Assembly (NCBI RefSeq): GCF_003584165.1
Contig: NZ_QXFJ01000008.1
Location: 124,001 to 188,000, forward strand
Direction: 5' to 3'
Source of the DNA: Flagellimonas aequoris
GTDB lineage: Bacteria > Bacteroidota > Bacteroidia > Flavobacteriales > Flavobacteriaceae
DNA: 64,000 nt
Position 1 is the first letter of the stretch; every line of letters starts with the position of its first letter. The notes under the pieces are model-generated. The model worked only from the letters and a program-made list of their open reading frames with translations, did not search any database and had not been told where the DNA came from. Made by a program: the position numbers and the translations under genes. This document shows, piece by piece, positions 22,147 to 30,242 of this stretch.

Positions 22147-23541
22147 TTATTTCTCTCTAGGTTCTTGCCATTGGTTCCAAACATCACTGAGGTCAACCCC
22201 TGTGGCCTTGGACATTATGGGTTCTATTTCATCATATTCAAATGCGCGTTGGTGGGTCTCCGTCCAATGCAATAATCCCAAAATAGCATCCTTGAACGAT
22301 TTTTTCCCTTCGGTTTCCTTTTGGATCTGCATATCCAGATCGTGGGCAAAAAGGGCACCACGGGAAAATAGGTTCCTTCCAATCCTAAAATCCGCGGCAT
22401 ATTGGGAAGACCCGAGCAGGGATAGATCTTTAAGCGATTTTTCTTTGATAAAATTCGGGGCCTCATCCATATTACGATTAAAAAACTCCAAGATCTTTGG
22501 GTTTTGGAGTATATGGTAATACGAAATGTACCATGTAAATCCCTCGTTTAACCAAATGGTCTCGATCAAAGGGGCAAGCTGCCAAGCGAAGGGGCGATAC
22601 CCCGTTCCGTAAGAGCGAAGGGGAACCCACGAATGGCCCATGTGGTGCACGATGCCCCCAATATTGGCATTGGCGTCATAGTTTTTTACAGCACGCGAAA
22701 GATCTCCCGTGAACGTCATACTATTTAAATGCTCCATAGAAAAACCATAGTCATGTCGGTCCGAAATAGGATGTATGAATTCCTGATAAATGGTATAGTG
22801 AGGCATGGGGATATAACCAAAATATTCTTTGAGCCCGTTCAAGGCCAATAACCCTCTTCTTCCAATCTCTTCGAGATCGACTTCCGTTTCGCTATAAATG
22901 GCTACAAAAAGAGGGATGGGCGAGCCTTCTACTTGATAGATTCGAGCAGCGTTGCCCAACATGAACTGCGCATCGGCCAGGATACCGAAATCTTCTATTT
23001 CAAAAGTTGCTGAACCCATGGGACGATGCAAGGTAGGAGCCAAGGTGCTGAAAATGGGCCATGTGGCATCTGTTTTTAGAGTCAAGGAAATCGGTTGGGT
23101 TTCCAGACCTTCCACAAATCCAAAGACGGAATAGCCCAACACTCCCAAATAATCTGTTCTGGATTTTGAACTGGCGCCTCCGTCCAATAATTGAGTTTCC
23201 ATTTTTTCAAGGTCTACCTGATAGCTGACTTTGGCGAGCATTTCCTCTTTTCCTTCAAACGTGAAAAACGAACCTATCCCCAATTGGCCGTCCAAGGTCT
23301 TTCCCGATTCAGTATATCCTAAAACGTGGTCCACAAAAGCTTGGTAGTTGGTCAAGCTATAAGTGCCAGGTGCACTTCTGGGAATTACCAGTGCCACCTC
23401 TTCGGCCGATATGGGAGGGAAAGTAATCTCTATTTCAATGGTGTGGTTGCTGGGAGAATGACGCAACGTATAAGCAATCTTGTTCTGTCCTTGGACCGTC
23501 AACCCGAACAATAGAGTGAAAAAAATGCAAAGGATTTTCAT
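22147..23541 (-). CDS. M61 peptidase-like exported protein with altered catalytic motif
   Basis: 464 residues from the Met at 23541, which begins the signal peptide MKILCIFFTLLFGLTVQGQ; an upstream in-frame start has no signal-like character. The N-terminal beta domain (VALVIPRSAPGTYSLTNYQA) and the catalytic-domain context (W305, then LNEGFTWY) match M61 glycyl-aminopeptidases. The metal motif is H299-H-M-G-H303, where families of this type carry HExxH. The two His ligands and the likely third ligand E333 (in WLNEGFTW) remain, but the catalytic Glu position is His. It is therefore either a divergent subfamily or a non-peptidase. No PDZ domain follows. Confidence 0.82.
   Translation of the reverse strand: MKILCIFFTLLFGLTVQGQNKIAYTLRHSPSNHTIEIEITFPPISAEEVALVIPRSAPGTYSLTNYQAFVDHVLGYTESGKTLDGQLGIGSFFTFEGKEEMLAKVSYQVDLEKMETQLLDGGASSKSRTDYLGVLGYSVFGFVEGLETQPISLTLKTDATWPIFSTLAPTLHRPMGSATFEIEDFGILADAQFMLGNAARIYQVEGSPIPLFVAIYSETEVDLEEIGRRGLLALNGLKEYFGYIPMPHYTIYQEFIHPISDRHDYGFSMEHLNSMTFTGDLSRAVKNYDANANIGGIVHHMGHSWVPLRSYGTGYRPFAWQLAPLIETIWLNEGFTWYISYYHILQNPKILEFFNRNMDEAPNFIKEKSLKDLSLLGSSQYAADFRIGRNLFSRGALFAHDLDMQIQKETEGKKSFKDAILGLLHWTETHQRAFEYDEIEPIMSKATGVDLSDVWNQWQEPREK
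22633..22647 (-). other. HHMGH motif: catalytic Glu position is His
   Basis: Codons CAC CAC ATG GGC CAT on the minus strand. A Glu codon would need two base changes from CAC, so one sequencing error does not explain it. Confidence 0.9.
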
Positions 23542-23631
23542 AATGGTATCAGGTTGGTAGTTATTTGCCCTAAAATACAACGAATTAGACGCCAATCCGA
23601 AGATGAAGATCAAAATTTGGATACTGACCCA

Positions 23632-24546
23632 TCACACAAATAAATCACCATTAAGGTATCTCAGCCCAGAGTCGATGATCACGGTCACAATTTTTTTCCC
23701 CGGACCCAAAGCTTTGGCCCTCTGAACGGCTGCCCATACATTCGCTCCTGAAGTGATTCCTCCAAAAATACCTTCCTTGGTAGCCAATTCGCGGGCCATT
23801 TTATAAGCATCCTCATCTTTTACAGGAATTACATCATCAATCAGGTCTTTTCTCAGAATGGAGGGGACAAAGGAAAGTCCGATGCCTTCCAATTTGTGTT
23901 TTCCAGTGGTGTCACCCCCGGACACGTTCCTAACATAAAAGGGCTCCACCGCCGTTACACGAAGGGTAGGGGTATGTTCCTTTAAAATTTCCGCATTGCC
24001 CGAAATACAACCCCCACCGCCTGCAGCCATTACAAATTCGTCTATTGGTGTGCCCAGGTCATTGATGATTTCCATTCCCATGAGGTGATAACCCAATTTA
24101 TTATCGGGATTGTTCACTTGGTCGGGCCAAAAAACATCGGGTTCGGAGATCAACTCTTTGGCCCTGGCTATCATTTGGTTGATAATCTGCGCCGTTAGAA
24201 CACCATTTTCAGCATGGATGATTTCCACTGTGGCTCCAAAGGCCCGCATGGTCTGTAGTTTTTCTTTGGCAAATCCGTTCGAAGAGACAAAATGTGCCTT
24301 GTAGCCTCGCATGGCACAGATCATGGCCAGTGAACTGCCCGTACTTCCGCCAGTATATTCCACCACTTTGCCACCTGGTTTTAGTTCGCCCCTGCGTTCT
24401 GCACCCTCGATCATGGAAAGGGCCATTCGGTCCTTCATGCTGCCCGTGGGGTTGGCTCCTTCAAATTTTACGTAAATATCGGCGCAGGAACTGTCGGTGA
24501 TCCGTTGCAATTTTATTAAAGGTGTATTGCCTATATAACTTTTCAT
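23632..24546 (-). CDS. Cysteine synthase-like PLP enzyme (fold type II)
   Basis: 304 residues. PLP lysine K38 is in PTGSMKDRMAL, and the phosphate loop is VEYTGGSTGSSLAMICAMRG (20 residues). The asparagine that binds the PLP ring fits FVSSNGFAKEK, and the C-terminal GITSGANVWAA and VTVIIDSG are typical. These mark the O-acetylserine sulfhydrylase/cystathionine synthase group. The first eight residues (MKSYIGNTPL) make a short N-terminus. Its start overlaps the MarR stop (ATGA, 24543-24546), so the pair is an operon. The substrate (cysteine synthesis versus sulfur detoxification or another beta-replacement) is open. Confidence 0.88.
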   Translation of the reverse strand: MKSYIGNTPLIKLQRITDSSCADIYVKFEGANPTGSMKDRMALSMIEGAERRGELKPGGKVVEYTGGSTGSSLAMICAMRGYKAHFVSSNGFAKEKLQTMRAFGATVEIIHAENGVLTAQIINQMIARAKELISEPDVFWPDQVNNPDNKLGYHLMGMEIINDLGTPIDEFVMAAGGGGCISGNAEILKEHTPTLRVTAVEPFYVRNVSGGDTTGKHKLEGIGLSFVPSILRKDLIDDVIPVKDEDAYKMARELATKEGIFGGITSGANVWAAVQRAKALGPGKKIVTVIIDSGLRYLNGDLFV

Positions 24547-25025
24547 GGGTTTAGTCTTTTTATGGCCCTTGTACTAAAACTTTGCTCGGATTGTTGTTTT
24601 TCAAAATCGGACAGAGCTTCTAGGAACATGGGGTTGTTTTCCAGCATTTGTTCCACCGTTTTTTGGCCTGCGTTCCAAATCTTTTCGAATTTGGGGAGTT
24701 CCTTTTTGGCCTTTGCTGAAAGTTGGACTATTTTTTTTCGTTGATCATTTTGGTCCGAAGCAAAATCCACATACCCCATCCGCTGCATTTTATTGACCAT
24801 TTTGGTAATGGCAGGTTTGGAGAGGTTGAGCCATTTGGCCAGGTCAATCATGGTAACCTGATTTTCCTGTTTTAGGGCCAAAAGCACCAAGTGCCAACTG
24901 GGTTCTATATCAATTCCTTGGTGGTCATAAAGTTCTTTGATGCTGTAGAACAGGGTATCGCTAAGCCGTTTGATGCGTGCCGTAACTCCCAAATATCCCA
25001 ATTCCTTTAAAAAATCCTTTTCCAT
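24543..25025 (-). CDS. MarR family transcriptional regulator
   Basis: 160 residues. The winged helix shows WHLVLLALKQENQVTMIDLA, KWLNLSKPAITKMVNKMQRM, GYVDFASDQNDQRKKIVQLS (recognition helix and wing). Directly upstream, two copies of TTAACCAGTT flank a consensus-like -7 element, which suggests the protein represses its own operon with the downstream cysteine-synthase-like gene. The effector is unknown; a sulfur or cysteine-related signal would fit the partner, but this is inference. Confidence 0.92.
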   Translation of the reverse strand: MEKDFLKELGYLGVTARIKRLSDTLFYSIKELYDHQGIDIEPSWHLVLLALKQENQVTMIDLAKWLNLSKPAITKMVNKMQRMGYVDFASDQNDQRKKIVQLSAKAKKELPKFEKIWNAGQKTVEQMLENNPMFLEALSDFEKQQSEQSFSTRAIKRLNP

Positions 25026-25037
25026 TTAGGCGATGTT

Positions 25038-25092
25038 AAATAGTTAACCAGTTTACAAATATAATATATTATAATTAACCAGTTAACTATTT
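25038..25092 (-). promoter_or_regulatory. Promoter and repeated operator of the MarR/cysteine-synthase operon
   Basis: Outer arms AAATAGTTAAC (25038-25048) and GTTAACTATTT (25082-25092) are exact reverse complements. Direct copies of TTAACCAGTT lie at 25044-25053 and 25075-25084. Between them, on the minus strand, is TATATTTG (25063-25056), a perfect TAnnTTTG -7 box. A MarR dimer on each site would cover the promoter. Confidence 0.75.
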
Positions 25093-25161
25093 TGGTAAAA
25101 AATAGAAAAGTAGGGTGGCATGTTTTACCCAGAGTTGAAGAGATGGTACGAAATGGGAATC

Positions 25162-25758
25162 TTATACTGTTACATTTCCATTATAGAAATTGGTCAAAAT
25201 GGAATCCATTTCCTCTTTGCCTGAAGTAATGTCCTCAATTTTTTCCCAAAGCCATTCATTCAAGATAGGGCGTAGGGGTTGTTGTAGTTTGGTGATGGTG
25301 CCGAACACTTTCTTGATCTTGTTGTCCCATACCTTGTAGTATTTCAACAAATCATCGGGGTAGACCACTTTTCGGCGCGTGCCTTCATCCACGGCCCTGA
25401 ATGGAATAGGAATGTTCAAGTAGCCATAATCGTCAGTGAGTTGCTCCCCGGTCTGTATGTCGCGGATGGCAATCTCAAAATCGTAAGCGGTGGTCAAACA
25501 ATTGGAATTGAAACTGTGGTTCACATACCGGCCGTTGTCCCAACAAAGGATATAATTCCCCTTGTTGTTGCGAAAGGTGTAGGTGTCCAAAATGTTTTGG
25601 TAAATAGGGGCCATTTGTTGCAGCTCCATGGGAGTGAACTCGCGGTCCAATTCGTCGAGTACCCAGGTAATGGTACCTGCCGGAATGAACTTGGTGGCCA
25701 CCACACCATACCCAATTTCGTTGCTGATAAAGCGTAATTCTGTATCTGGATGAATCAT
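25162..25758 (-). CDS. SET domain-containing protein
   Basis: 198 residues. The SET fold is recognised by ISNEIGYGVVATKFIPAGTI at the start, and the knot motifs GRYVNHSFNSNC (with N-H-S) and GEQLTDDYGYLNI. The N-terminal strand pair and the C-terminal helical region (LLKYYKVWDNKIKKVFGTI) complete a compact protein, without pre-SET or post-SET zinc clusters. SET proteins methylate lysine side chains using S-adenosylmethionine; bacterial targets are mostly unknown. It stands alone with no obvious partner. Confidence 0.85.
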   Translation of the reverse strand: MIHPDTELRFISNEIGYGVVATKFIPAGTITWVLDELDREFTPMELQQMAPIYQNILDTYTFRNNKGNYILCWDNGRYVNHSFNSNCLTTAYDFEIAIRDIQTGEQLTDDYGYLNIPIPFRAVDEGTRRKVVYPDDLLKYYKVWDNKIKKVFGTITKLQQPLRPILNEWLWEKIEDITSGKEEMDSILTNFYNGNVTV

Positions 25759-25897
25759 TTTATACGTAATGAATTTTCGAATGAAGGTATAAAATTGTTC
25801 GATCCGTTGATGGAAATTTTAGGGGCGCTAAATAAATTTATAAAAGCATATTAAACAGCTGTAAAACAATAGGTTAATTTGGATGAAAACTTGAATT

Positions 25898-26338
25898 TTA
25901 GTCCAATAATCTCCTGTGATAATTGATCTGCCCTAGGTGATAATTCAAGTGAGTGGCTAACAGGATCAATGTGTGCTCCATTCCAGTTGGCTTATCCCAA
26001 ATGACAATGGGAAAATCACCCGACAATTGTTCTTGGGTCACGTTGTTGAGTCCGTTTTCAACCACTACGATCGTGTCATCAATTTGCTGCAGTAGCGTGG
26101 ACAGCGGAATGTTGGTTGAGGAAAATTCCAAATCCCGCTGCCGAACATAGGACGTTTTGGCCAATCCTGCCCCAATAAAGGCATTGAGATTGCCCACGAG
26201 GTGCAAACATAAATTACCAGCCGAATTTGAAATGGATTTTTCAACAATCCAGATATGTGCTTCGGATTGATATTGTTGCAATTCGGTTTTCAGTTTTTCC
26301 AGGTCTCTTTTAAAGAGCCATTTTAAGGTGTCGATCAT
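25898..26338 (-). CDS. DinB family protein
   Basis: 146 residues, four-helix-bundle pattern of the DinB/YfiT group. The likely metal-binding histidines are in LCLHLVGNLNAFI near residue 46 and in ILLATHLNYHLGQINYHRR near the end (the H-x-x-x-H pair). The N-terminal region is KWLFKRDLEKLKTELQQYQ. The family includes metal-dependent thiol transferases (bacillithiol-type S-transferases), but individual members are rarely characterised. It follows the thioredoxin-like gene by 12 nt on the same strand, suggesting one transcript with the NIPSNAP-thioredoxin pair. Confidence 0.87.
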   Translation of the reverse strand: MIDTLKWLFKRDLEKLKTELQQYQSEAHIWIVEKSISNSAGNLCLHLVGNLNAFIGAGLAKTSYVRQRDLEFSSTNIPLSTLLQQIDDTIVVVENGLNNVTQEQLSGDFPIVIWDKPTGMEHTLILLATHLNYHLGQINYHRRLLD

Positions 26339-26350
26339 GTTGTTCTTTAT

Positions 26351-26632
26351 TTACTCCCCGCTTAGTCGTTTTAATTTGTCCAATACTTCATAAACAGAGA
26401 AACTTCGTGCAAAACGGTACATTTCCTTGTCATCGGCCTTTAGAATCACGACAGGTAAGGTAAAGACCATGGACTGTCCCGTAAATTCGATTTCCTCTTC
26501 CACATCCACCACGCGAATGTCCACTTTTGGGAAGTTTTCTTGGATGGCCTCCAGCAACTTTGGCTTCAAGACTTTGCAGACCCCGCAGGTTTTACTGGTA
26601 AAATAAAGGAGTTCAATTCTGGGTGTTTCCAT
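26351..26632 (-). CDS. Thioredoxin-like protein (CGVC)
   Basis: 93 residues from the Met at 26632 (METPRIELLYFTSKTCGVCK); its ATG overlaps the TGA of the preceding gene by one base (TGATG), supporting this start. The redox motif C-G-V-C is present in SKTCGVCKVLKPKLLEAI, and the cis-Pro loop is FTLPVVILKADD. The protein is cytoplasmic by sequence. It is in an operon with the NIPSNAP lipoprotein and the DinB gene. The target of its thiol chemistry is unknown. Confidence 0.88.
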   Translation of the reverse strand: METPRIELLYFTSKTCGVCKVLKPKLLEAIQENFPKVDIRVVDVEEEIEFTGQSMVFTLPVVILKADDKEMYRFARSFSVYEVLDKLKRLSGE

Positions 26633-27453
26633 CAATAATCCGAATACGCTGTGGGGTACAAAAACCAAATGTCGGCATGGGAAACGTTGTTCTCATACTT
26701 GGGCATGGCAGTAAGGGCCTTCCATTCCGGGGAATCCACAAAAGCCTCCCAATTTTTATCCCTGGTCGCCATATCAGCGTGAGTGGTCATGTACATCAAA
26801 TTGGGCATTCTGGATCCTGAAATTACTTCGCCATAAAACACGGCATTGAAACCCAATCGGTCAAAAAGCGTCACCTCTCCGCCTGCATTGAACATATCCA
26901 CTTTGTTCCAGTACAATTTTTCTGTGGGAGATTCATAACTGCGCAGTTCGTATATGCGCTCTGAGCGTGGGCCGTCCAACTTGGGCGTTTGCATCATGGG
27001 CATATCGGTAAAGGCCTGTAACAGGGTGGACTCAATATGGTCATACGGTGGGTTGTCATATGGCGCATCGATATAGGCACTGCCTGCTTGCACATATTCA
27101 GCATCTGCGTTGAGTTGGTTCTCCAACGCCAAAAATTGCTCCATGGATTGGAATGGGGTGAGCACATAGGTTTTTGGTACGGTGTCCTTCTCATTCGTGA
27201 GGAATTTAAACACCCCGATATTGTCAATGCCCTGTTTTTTTACGGCGGGCATATAGGCATGTTGGAGATAGTCGTCCGTGGTGGCTATCTGGTTTTCTGA
27301 ACTGAAGGAATACACTTTAAGCTGATAAAATTCGCGGGTTTGGGCAATGGTTTCTGTCGATTCCGGATTTTCGGTAGTTTCTGGTTCAGGACTGCCACAG
27401 TTGGTCAAAACAAGGGTGGCAAAGAGCAAGGAGAGGAATTGTAGTGTTTTCAT
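26632..27453 (-). CDS. NIPSNAP family lipoprotein
   Basis: 273 residues with a lipoprotein signal (MKTLQFLSLLFATLVLTNC, then GSPEPETTENPESTE, a flexible acidic linker). Two NIPSNAP-like ferredoxin-fold domains follow: FYQLKVYSFSSENQIATTDD with MPAVKKQGIDNIGVF, and RIYELRSYESPTEKLYWNKV with GFNAVFYGEVISG. Bacteroidetes have many such exported NIPSNAP proteins near sugar or aromatic catabolic genes; function unknown. It is coupled to the thioredoxin-like gene by a one-base stop/start overlap. Confidence 0.85.
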   Translation of the reverse strand: MKTLQFLSLLFATLVLTNCGSPEPETTENPESTETIAQTREFYQLKVYSFSSENQIATTDDYLQHAYMPAVKKQGIDNIGVFKFLTNEKDTVPKTYVLTPFQSMEQFLALENQLNADAEYVQAGSAYIDAPYDNPPYDHIESTLLQAFTDMPMMQTPKLDGPRSERIYELRSYESPTEKLYWNKVDMFNAGGEVTLFDRLGFNAVFYGEVISGSRMPNLMYMTTHADMATRDKNWEAFVDSPEWKALTAMPKYENNVSHADIWFLYPTAYSDY

Positions 27454-27484
27454 TTTAAGTGTTGTTTAGTTTGTGGTGCGAGGA

Positions 27485-28669
27485 TTAAAGATACCACTTT
27501 GTTGGCTTTTTTTTCGATAAAACCATCAACCCCAGAATGGGTCCCAGGGCCAATAGCATGTAAACGGAATTTGATGTAGTCACTTCTTTTATTCCGGTAA
27601 GTAATTGGATGCTGACAATGGTGATGGCAAAACCGATACAGTTTACAATGGTGAGTGCGGTACCTTTTATTTCGGGTTGGGCATTTTGGGCCACCAAGGT
27701 GGAAAACAAGGGGGAGTCAGCGATGACCACCATACCCCAAAGGAGCAGGAACGCTACAAAAAGAATCGCTTCCCCTTGGGCAAAAACCAAGGGAGAAATC
27801 AAACAACAGCCACAAGAAAGCATCAGTGCCAAAAAGGCAACCCTTTTAGTGCCCAAAGCTTGGGCCAAATACCCTCCCAGTACACAGGCCAAACCCCCCG
27901 TTGCAATGATGAGAAAGGATAGCAAGGGTATGTTGAAGGCTACCTCGGGATGGATGGTACTGTAGGTTTTTAGCATTACCGGCACAAAGGCCCAAAAGGC
28001 GTACAGTTCCCACATGTGGCCGAAGTATCCGAAAGCCGCGGAACGGAAATTAGGATTTCGGAACACTTGTAGAAAAGCGGATAAATAGATTTTTTGACCT
28101 GGTTTTCGGTATGGGCCATCGGGGACCAGACTTACCATTAAAACACCGCCCAATACGGCCAAGGAGGAAGTACCGATTAATACATATTTCCAAGGAAATG
28201 CCGTGGTCATGTCTTTTAACAAATGGGGAAATGCTGTGCCCACCACCAGGGCCCCGACCAAATAGCCCAACGACTTACCAAGACCTTTTTCAAAGTAATC
28301 GGCGGCAATTTTCATCCCTACGGGATAGATCCCGGCAAGGAAAAAACCCGTAAAAAACCGAAATGTCAAAATACTGCCCAAACTGTTGCCTTCCCAAATG
28401 GTGCCCAAATTGAAAATGGCTCCCAATAAGGCGCAGCATAAAAACACTTTGGAAGGGGAGAACCTATCTGCAATGGACAGCACGGCAAAAATGAGGGTGC
28501 CCAAAATAAAACCAAATTGTACCGCCGAGGTTAAATGGCCCAAGGCACTTTCGGCCAAACCAAAATTTGTGATGAGGTCATGCATGACCCCATTCCCGGC
28601 AAACCAAAGCGAGGTGCAGCAGAACTGCGATACCACGATGATGGGAAGTATGGTTTTGTAGGGTTTCAA
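27485..28669 (-). CDS. Major facilitator superfamily transporter
   Basis: 394 residues with about 12 hydrophobic segments. Recognisable MFS features include the segment after helix 2 (FAVLSIADRFSPSKVFLCCA, D-R in the usual cytoplasmic loop position) and the mid-protein stretch VPDGPYRKPGQKIYL. The first half holds FFTGFFLAGIYPVGMKIAAD and GYLVGALVVGTAFPHLL. The substrate cannot be read from sequence. It lies 31 nt upstream of the NIPSNAP gene on the same strand and so may be the first gene of this operon. Confidence 0.85.
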   Translation of the reverse strand: MKPYKTILPIIVVSQFCCTSLWFAGNGVMHDLITNFGLAESALGHLTSAVQFGFILGTLIFAVLSIADRFSPSKVFLCCALLGAIFNLGTIWEGNSLGSILTFRFFTGFFLAGIYPVGMKIAADYFEKGLGKSLGYLVGALVVGTAFPHLLKDMTTAFPWKYVLIGTSSLAVLGGVLMVSLVPDGPYRKPGQKIYLSAFLQVFRNPNFRSAAFGYFGHMWELYAFWAFVPVMLKTYSTIHPEVAFNIPLLSFLIIATGGLACVLGGYLAQALGTKRVAFLALMLSCGCCLISPLVFAQGEAILFVAFLLLWGMVVIADSPLFSTLVAQNAQPEIKGTALTIVNCIGFAITIVSIQLLTGIKEVTTSNSVYMLLALGPILGLMVLSKKKPTKWYL

Positions 28670-28771
28670 TTTTATTTTTTGAAATGAATGAAGTTAGGAA
28701 TTAATTGGCAACTAATATTTGAAATATTGTGGTTGAAGAAGTTTTCCTACATTTAAGAAAATAGAAATAAT

Positions 28772-30238
28772 ATGGACTTGAGGCTTTTAAACAATCTCCC
28801 TATTGAAAATCTAACAAAGGAGAATGACTATTTGGGAATTATGGAGAAGGGAGATTTGATTAAGCTGTTTCTCAAAGGAAATCAGGAGCAATTTTCTGAG
28901 ATAAAAATGTTTGCACTTTATGGGGAATGGGGTAGCGGCAAAAGTACTTTAATGAAGTATCTCCAAAAAGAATTAAAACAAGACTTCAACACCTTCTTTT
29001 TTGATACTTGGGAGTTTGAGACAGATAATAACTTGTCTCTTTCTCTCCTTGAGTTTTTAATTTCGGAGACTACTAGTGCCAGAGAAGAAATGGCGGGAGA
29101 ATTGATTGGGGTTGCTGAAAAATTATTAAAAGGTTTCACGAAATCCATTCGTATTTCATTTCCCGGACTATCTATTGATGGTAAGACTTTGACTGAAGAA
29201 TTGGAATCTGAAAAAGAAAAAACCTTTCTTCAACTTAAAAAAGAATTTAAGACAGAATTTGTGCGGTTTGAGGACAGGATAAAGGCTCAGACTAATAAGG
29301 AATTCAGTATAGTATTTATTGATGATTTAGATAGGTGTGAACCACAAAATGTCCTAAATCTTTTATCTGCATTGAAATTGTTCTTCACATACGGACAAAG
29401 GACAATTTTCTTTTGCGGAGTTGACAAAAAAGCAATAAATGAAGCTGTTAAATCAAAATACAATGAAGTTGTAAAAGCCAACGAATATCTAGAGAAGATT
29501 TTTGATGTTTCATTTTCAATGCCACAGGGTAATAATATTGATAGGCTAATTGGTAAATATTTTTCAGACACTAATATTGACAATCCAAAAATATCTCATA
29601 AGTGGCCAATCGCAATTTCTAACTTTTTTCATATTATAGAATTTACTAATCCAAGAAGACTGAAAAAGGTACTTAATAAGTTTCAAATTCTCAGAAGTAT
29701 TAGAAATAGTACCAACTTGAGTAGTATTGTGGATAAAATACCCAACATTAATTTATACGAAGGTGATAGTTCAAGTTTCTTTGAAACAATCTTGACGTTG
29801 TATTTTATTATTCTGCACGAATTCTATCCAGATGTTTTTGGAACCATTTTTAATCTAGAAAAGAAAAGCGAGAATTATCAAAAGGCTATGTATGACAAAA
29901 GTCGTTATAGGGATTCCACTGTTCCCAATAAAGATGAGGTTATAGGCTATTTTTCAAATAGTTATTTGGATAGGAAAATTAATTCAATTAATAAAAATCA
30001 GCCAGATGAAGTCAATTCATTCTCAATGACTATTAGCCCAATAAATTTAAAAGTCACCGATTTTTATTCATTACTACATGGTGAGCATTTTGAAAAAACA
30101 ATTCCTGAATCAAAGAGCATTGATTATTTATTTTACAAATATTACATTACCAATCAGTATAATATATTTATATCCTGTCCAAATCTTTCAAGAGTCACTT
30201 TAAATAATCTCAAATCAATGGTAAGTCACTTATTATAA
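28772..30238 (+). CDS. KAP family P-loop NTPase
   Basis: 488 residues. Walker A is G-E-W-G-S-G-K-S-T at 51-59 and Walker B is IVFIDDLDRC near 180-189, both of the KAP/STAND type with D-D-L-D-R. Unlike many KAP proteins there are no membrane helices between the two motifs; instead a basic/acidic helical stretch (about 110-170) lies there. The 300-residue C-terminal part is not recognisable. The gene is visibly AT-rich against its neighbours, points opposite to both, and is a single-gene insert between the MFS gene and polA. KAP members include PifA, the F-plasmid phage-exclusion protein; a defence role here is a reasonable but unproven inference. Confidence 0.88.
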   Translation: MDLRLLNNLPIENLTKENDYLGIMEKGDLIKLFLKGNQEQFSEIKMFALYGEWGSGKSTLMKYLQKELKQDFNTFFFDTWEFETDNNLSLSLLEFLISETTSAREEMAGELIGVAEKLLKGFTKSIRISFPGLSIDGKTLTEELESEKEKTFLQLKKEFKTEFVRFEDRIKAQTNKEFSIVFIDDLDRCEPQNVLNLLSALKLFFTYGQRTIFFCGVDKKAINEAVKSKYNEVVKANEYLEKIFDVSFSMPQGNNIDRLIGKYFSDTNIDNPKISHKWPIAISNFFHIIEFTNPRRLKKVLNKFQILRSIRNSTNLSSIVDKIPNINLYEGDSSSFFETILTLYFIILHEFYPDVFGTIFNLEKKSENYQKAMYDKSRYRDSTVPNKDEVIGYFSNSYLDRKINSINKNQPDEVNSFSMTISPINLKVTDFYSLLHGEHFEKTIPESKSIDYLFYKYYITNQYNIFISCPNLSRVTLNNLKSMVSHLL

Positions 30239-30242
30239 TTCT

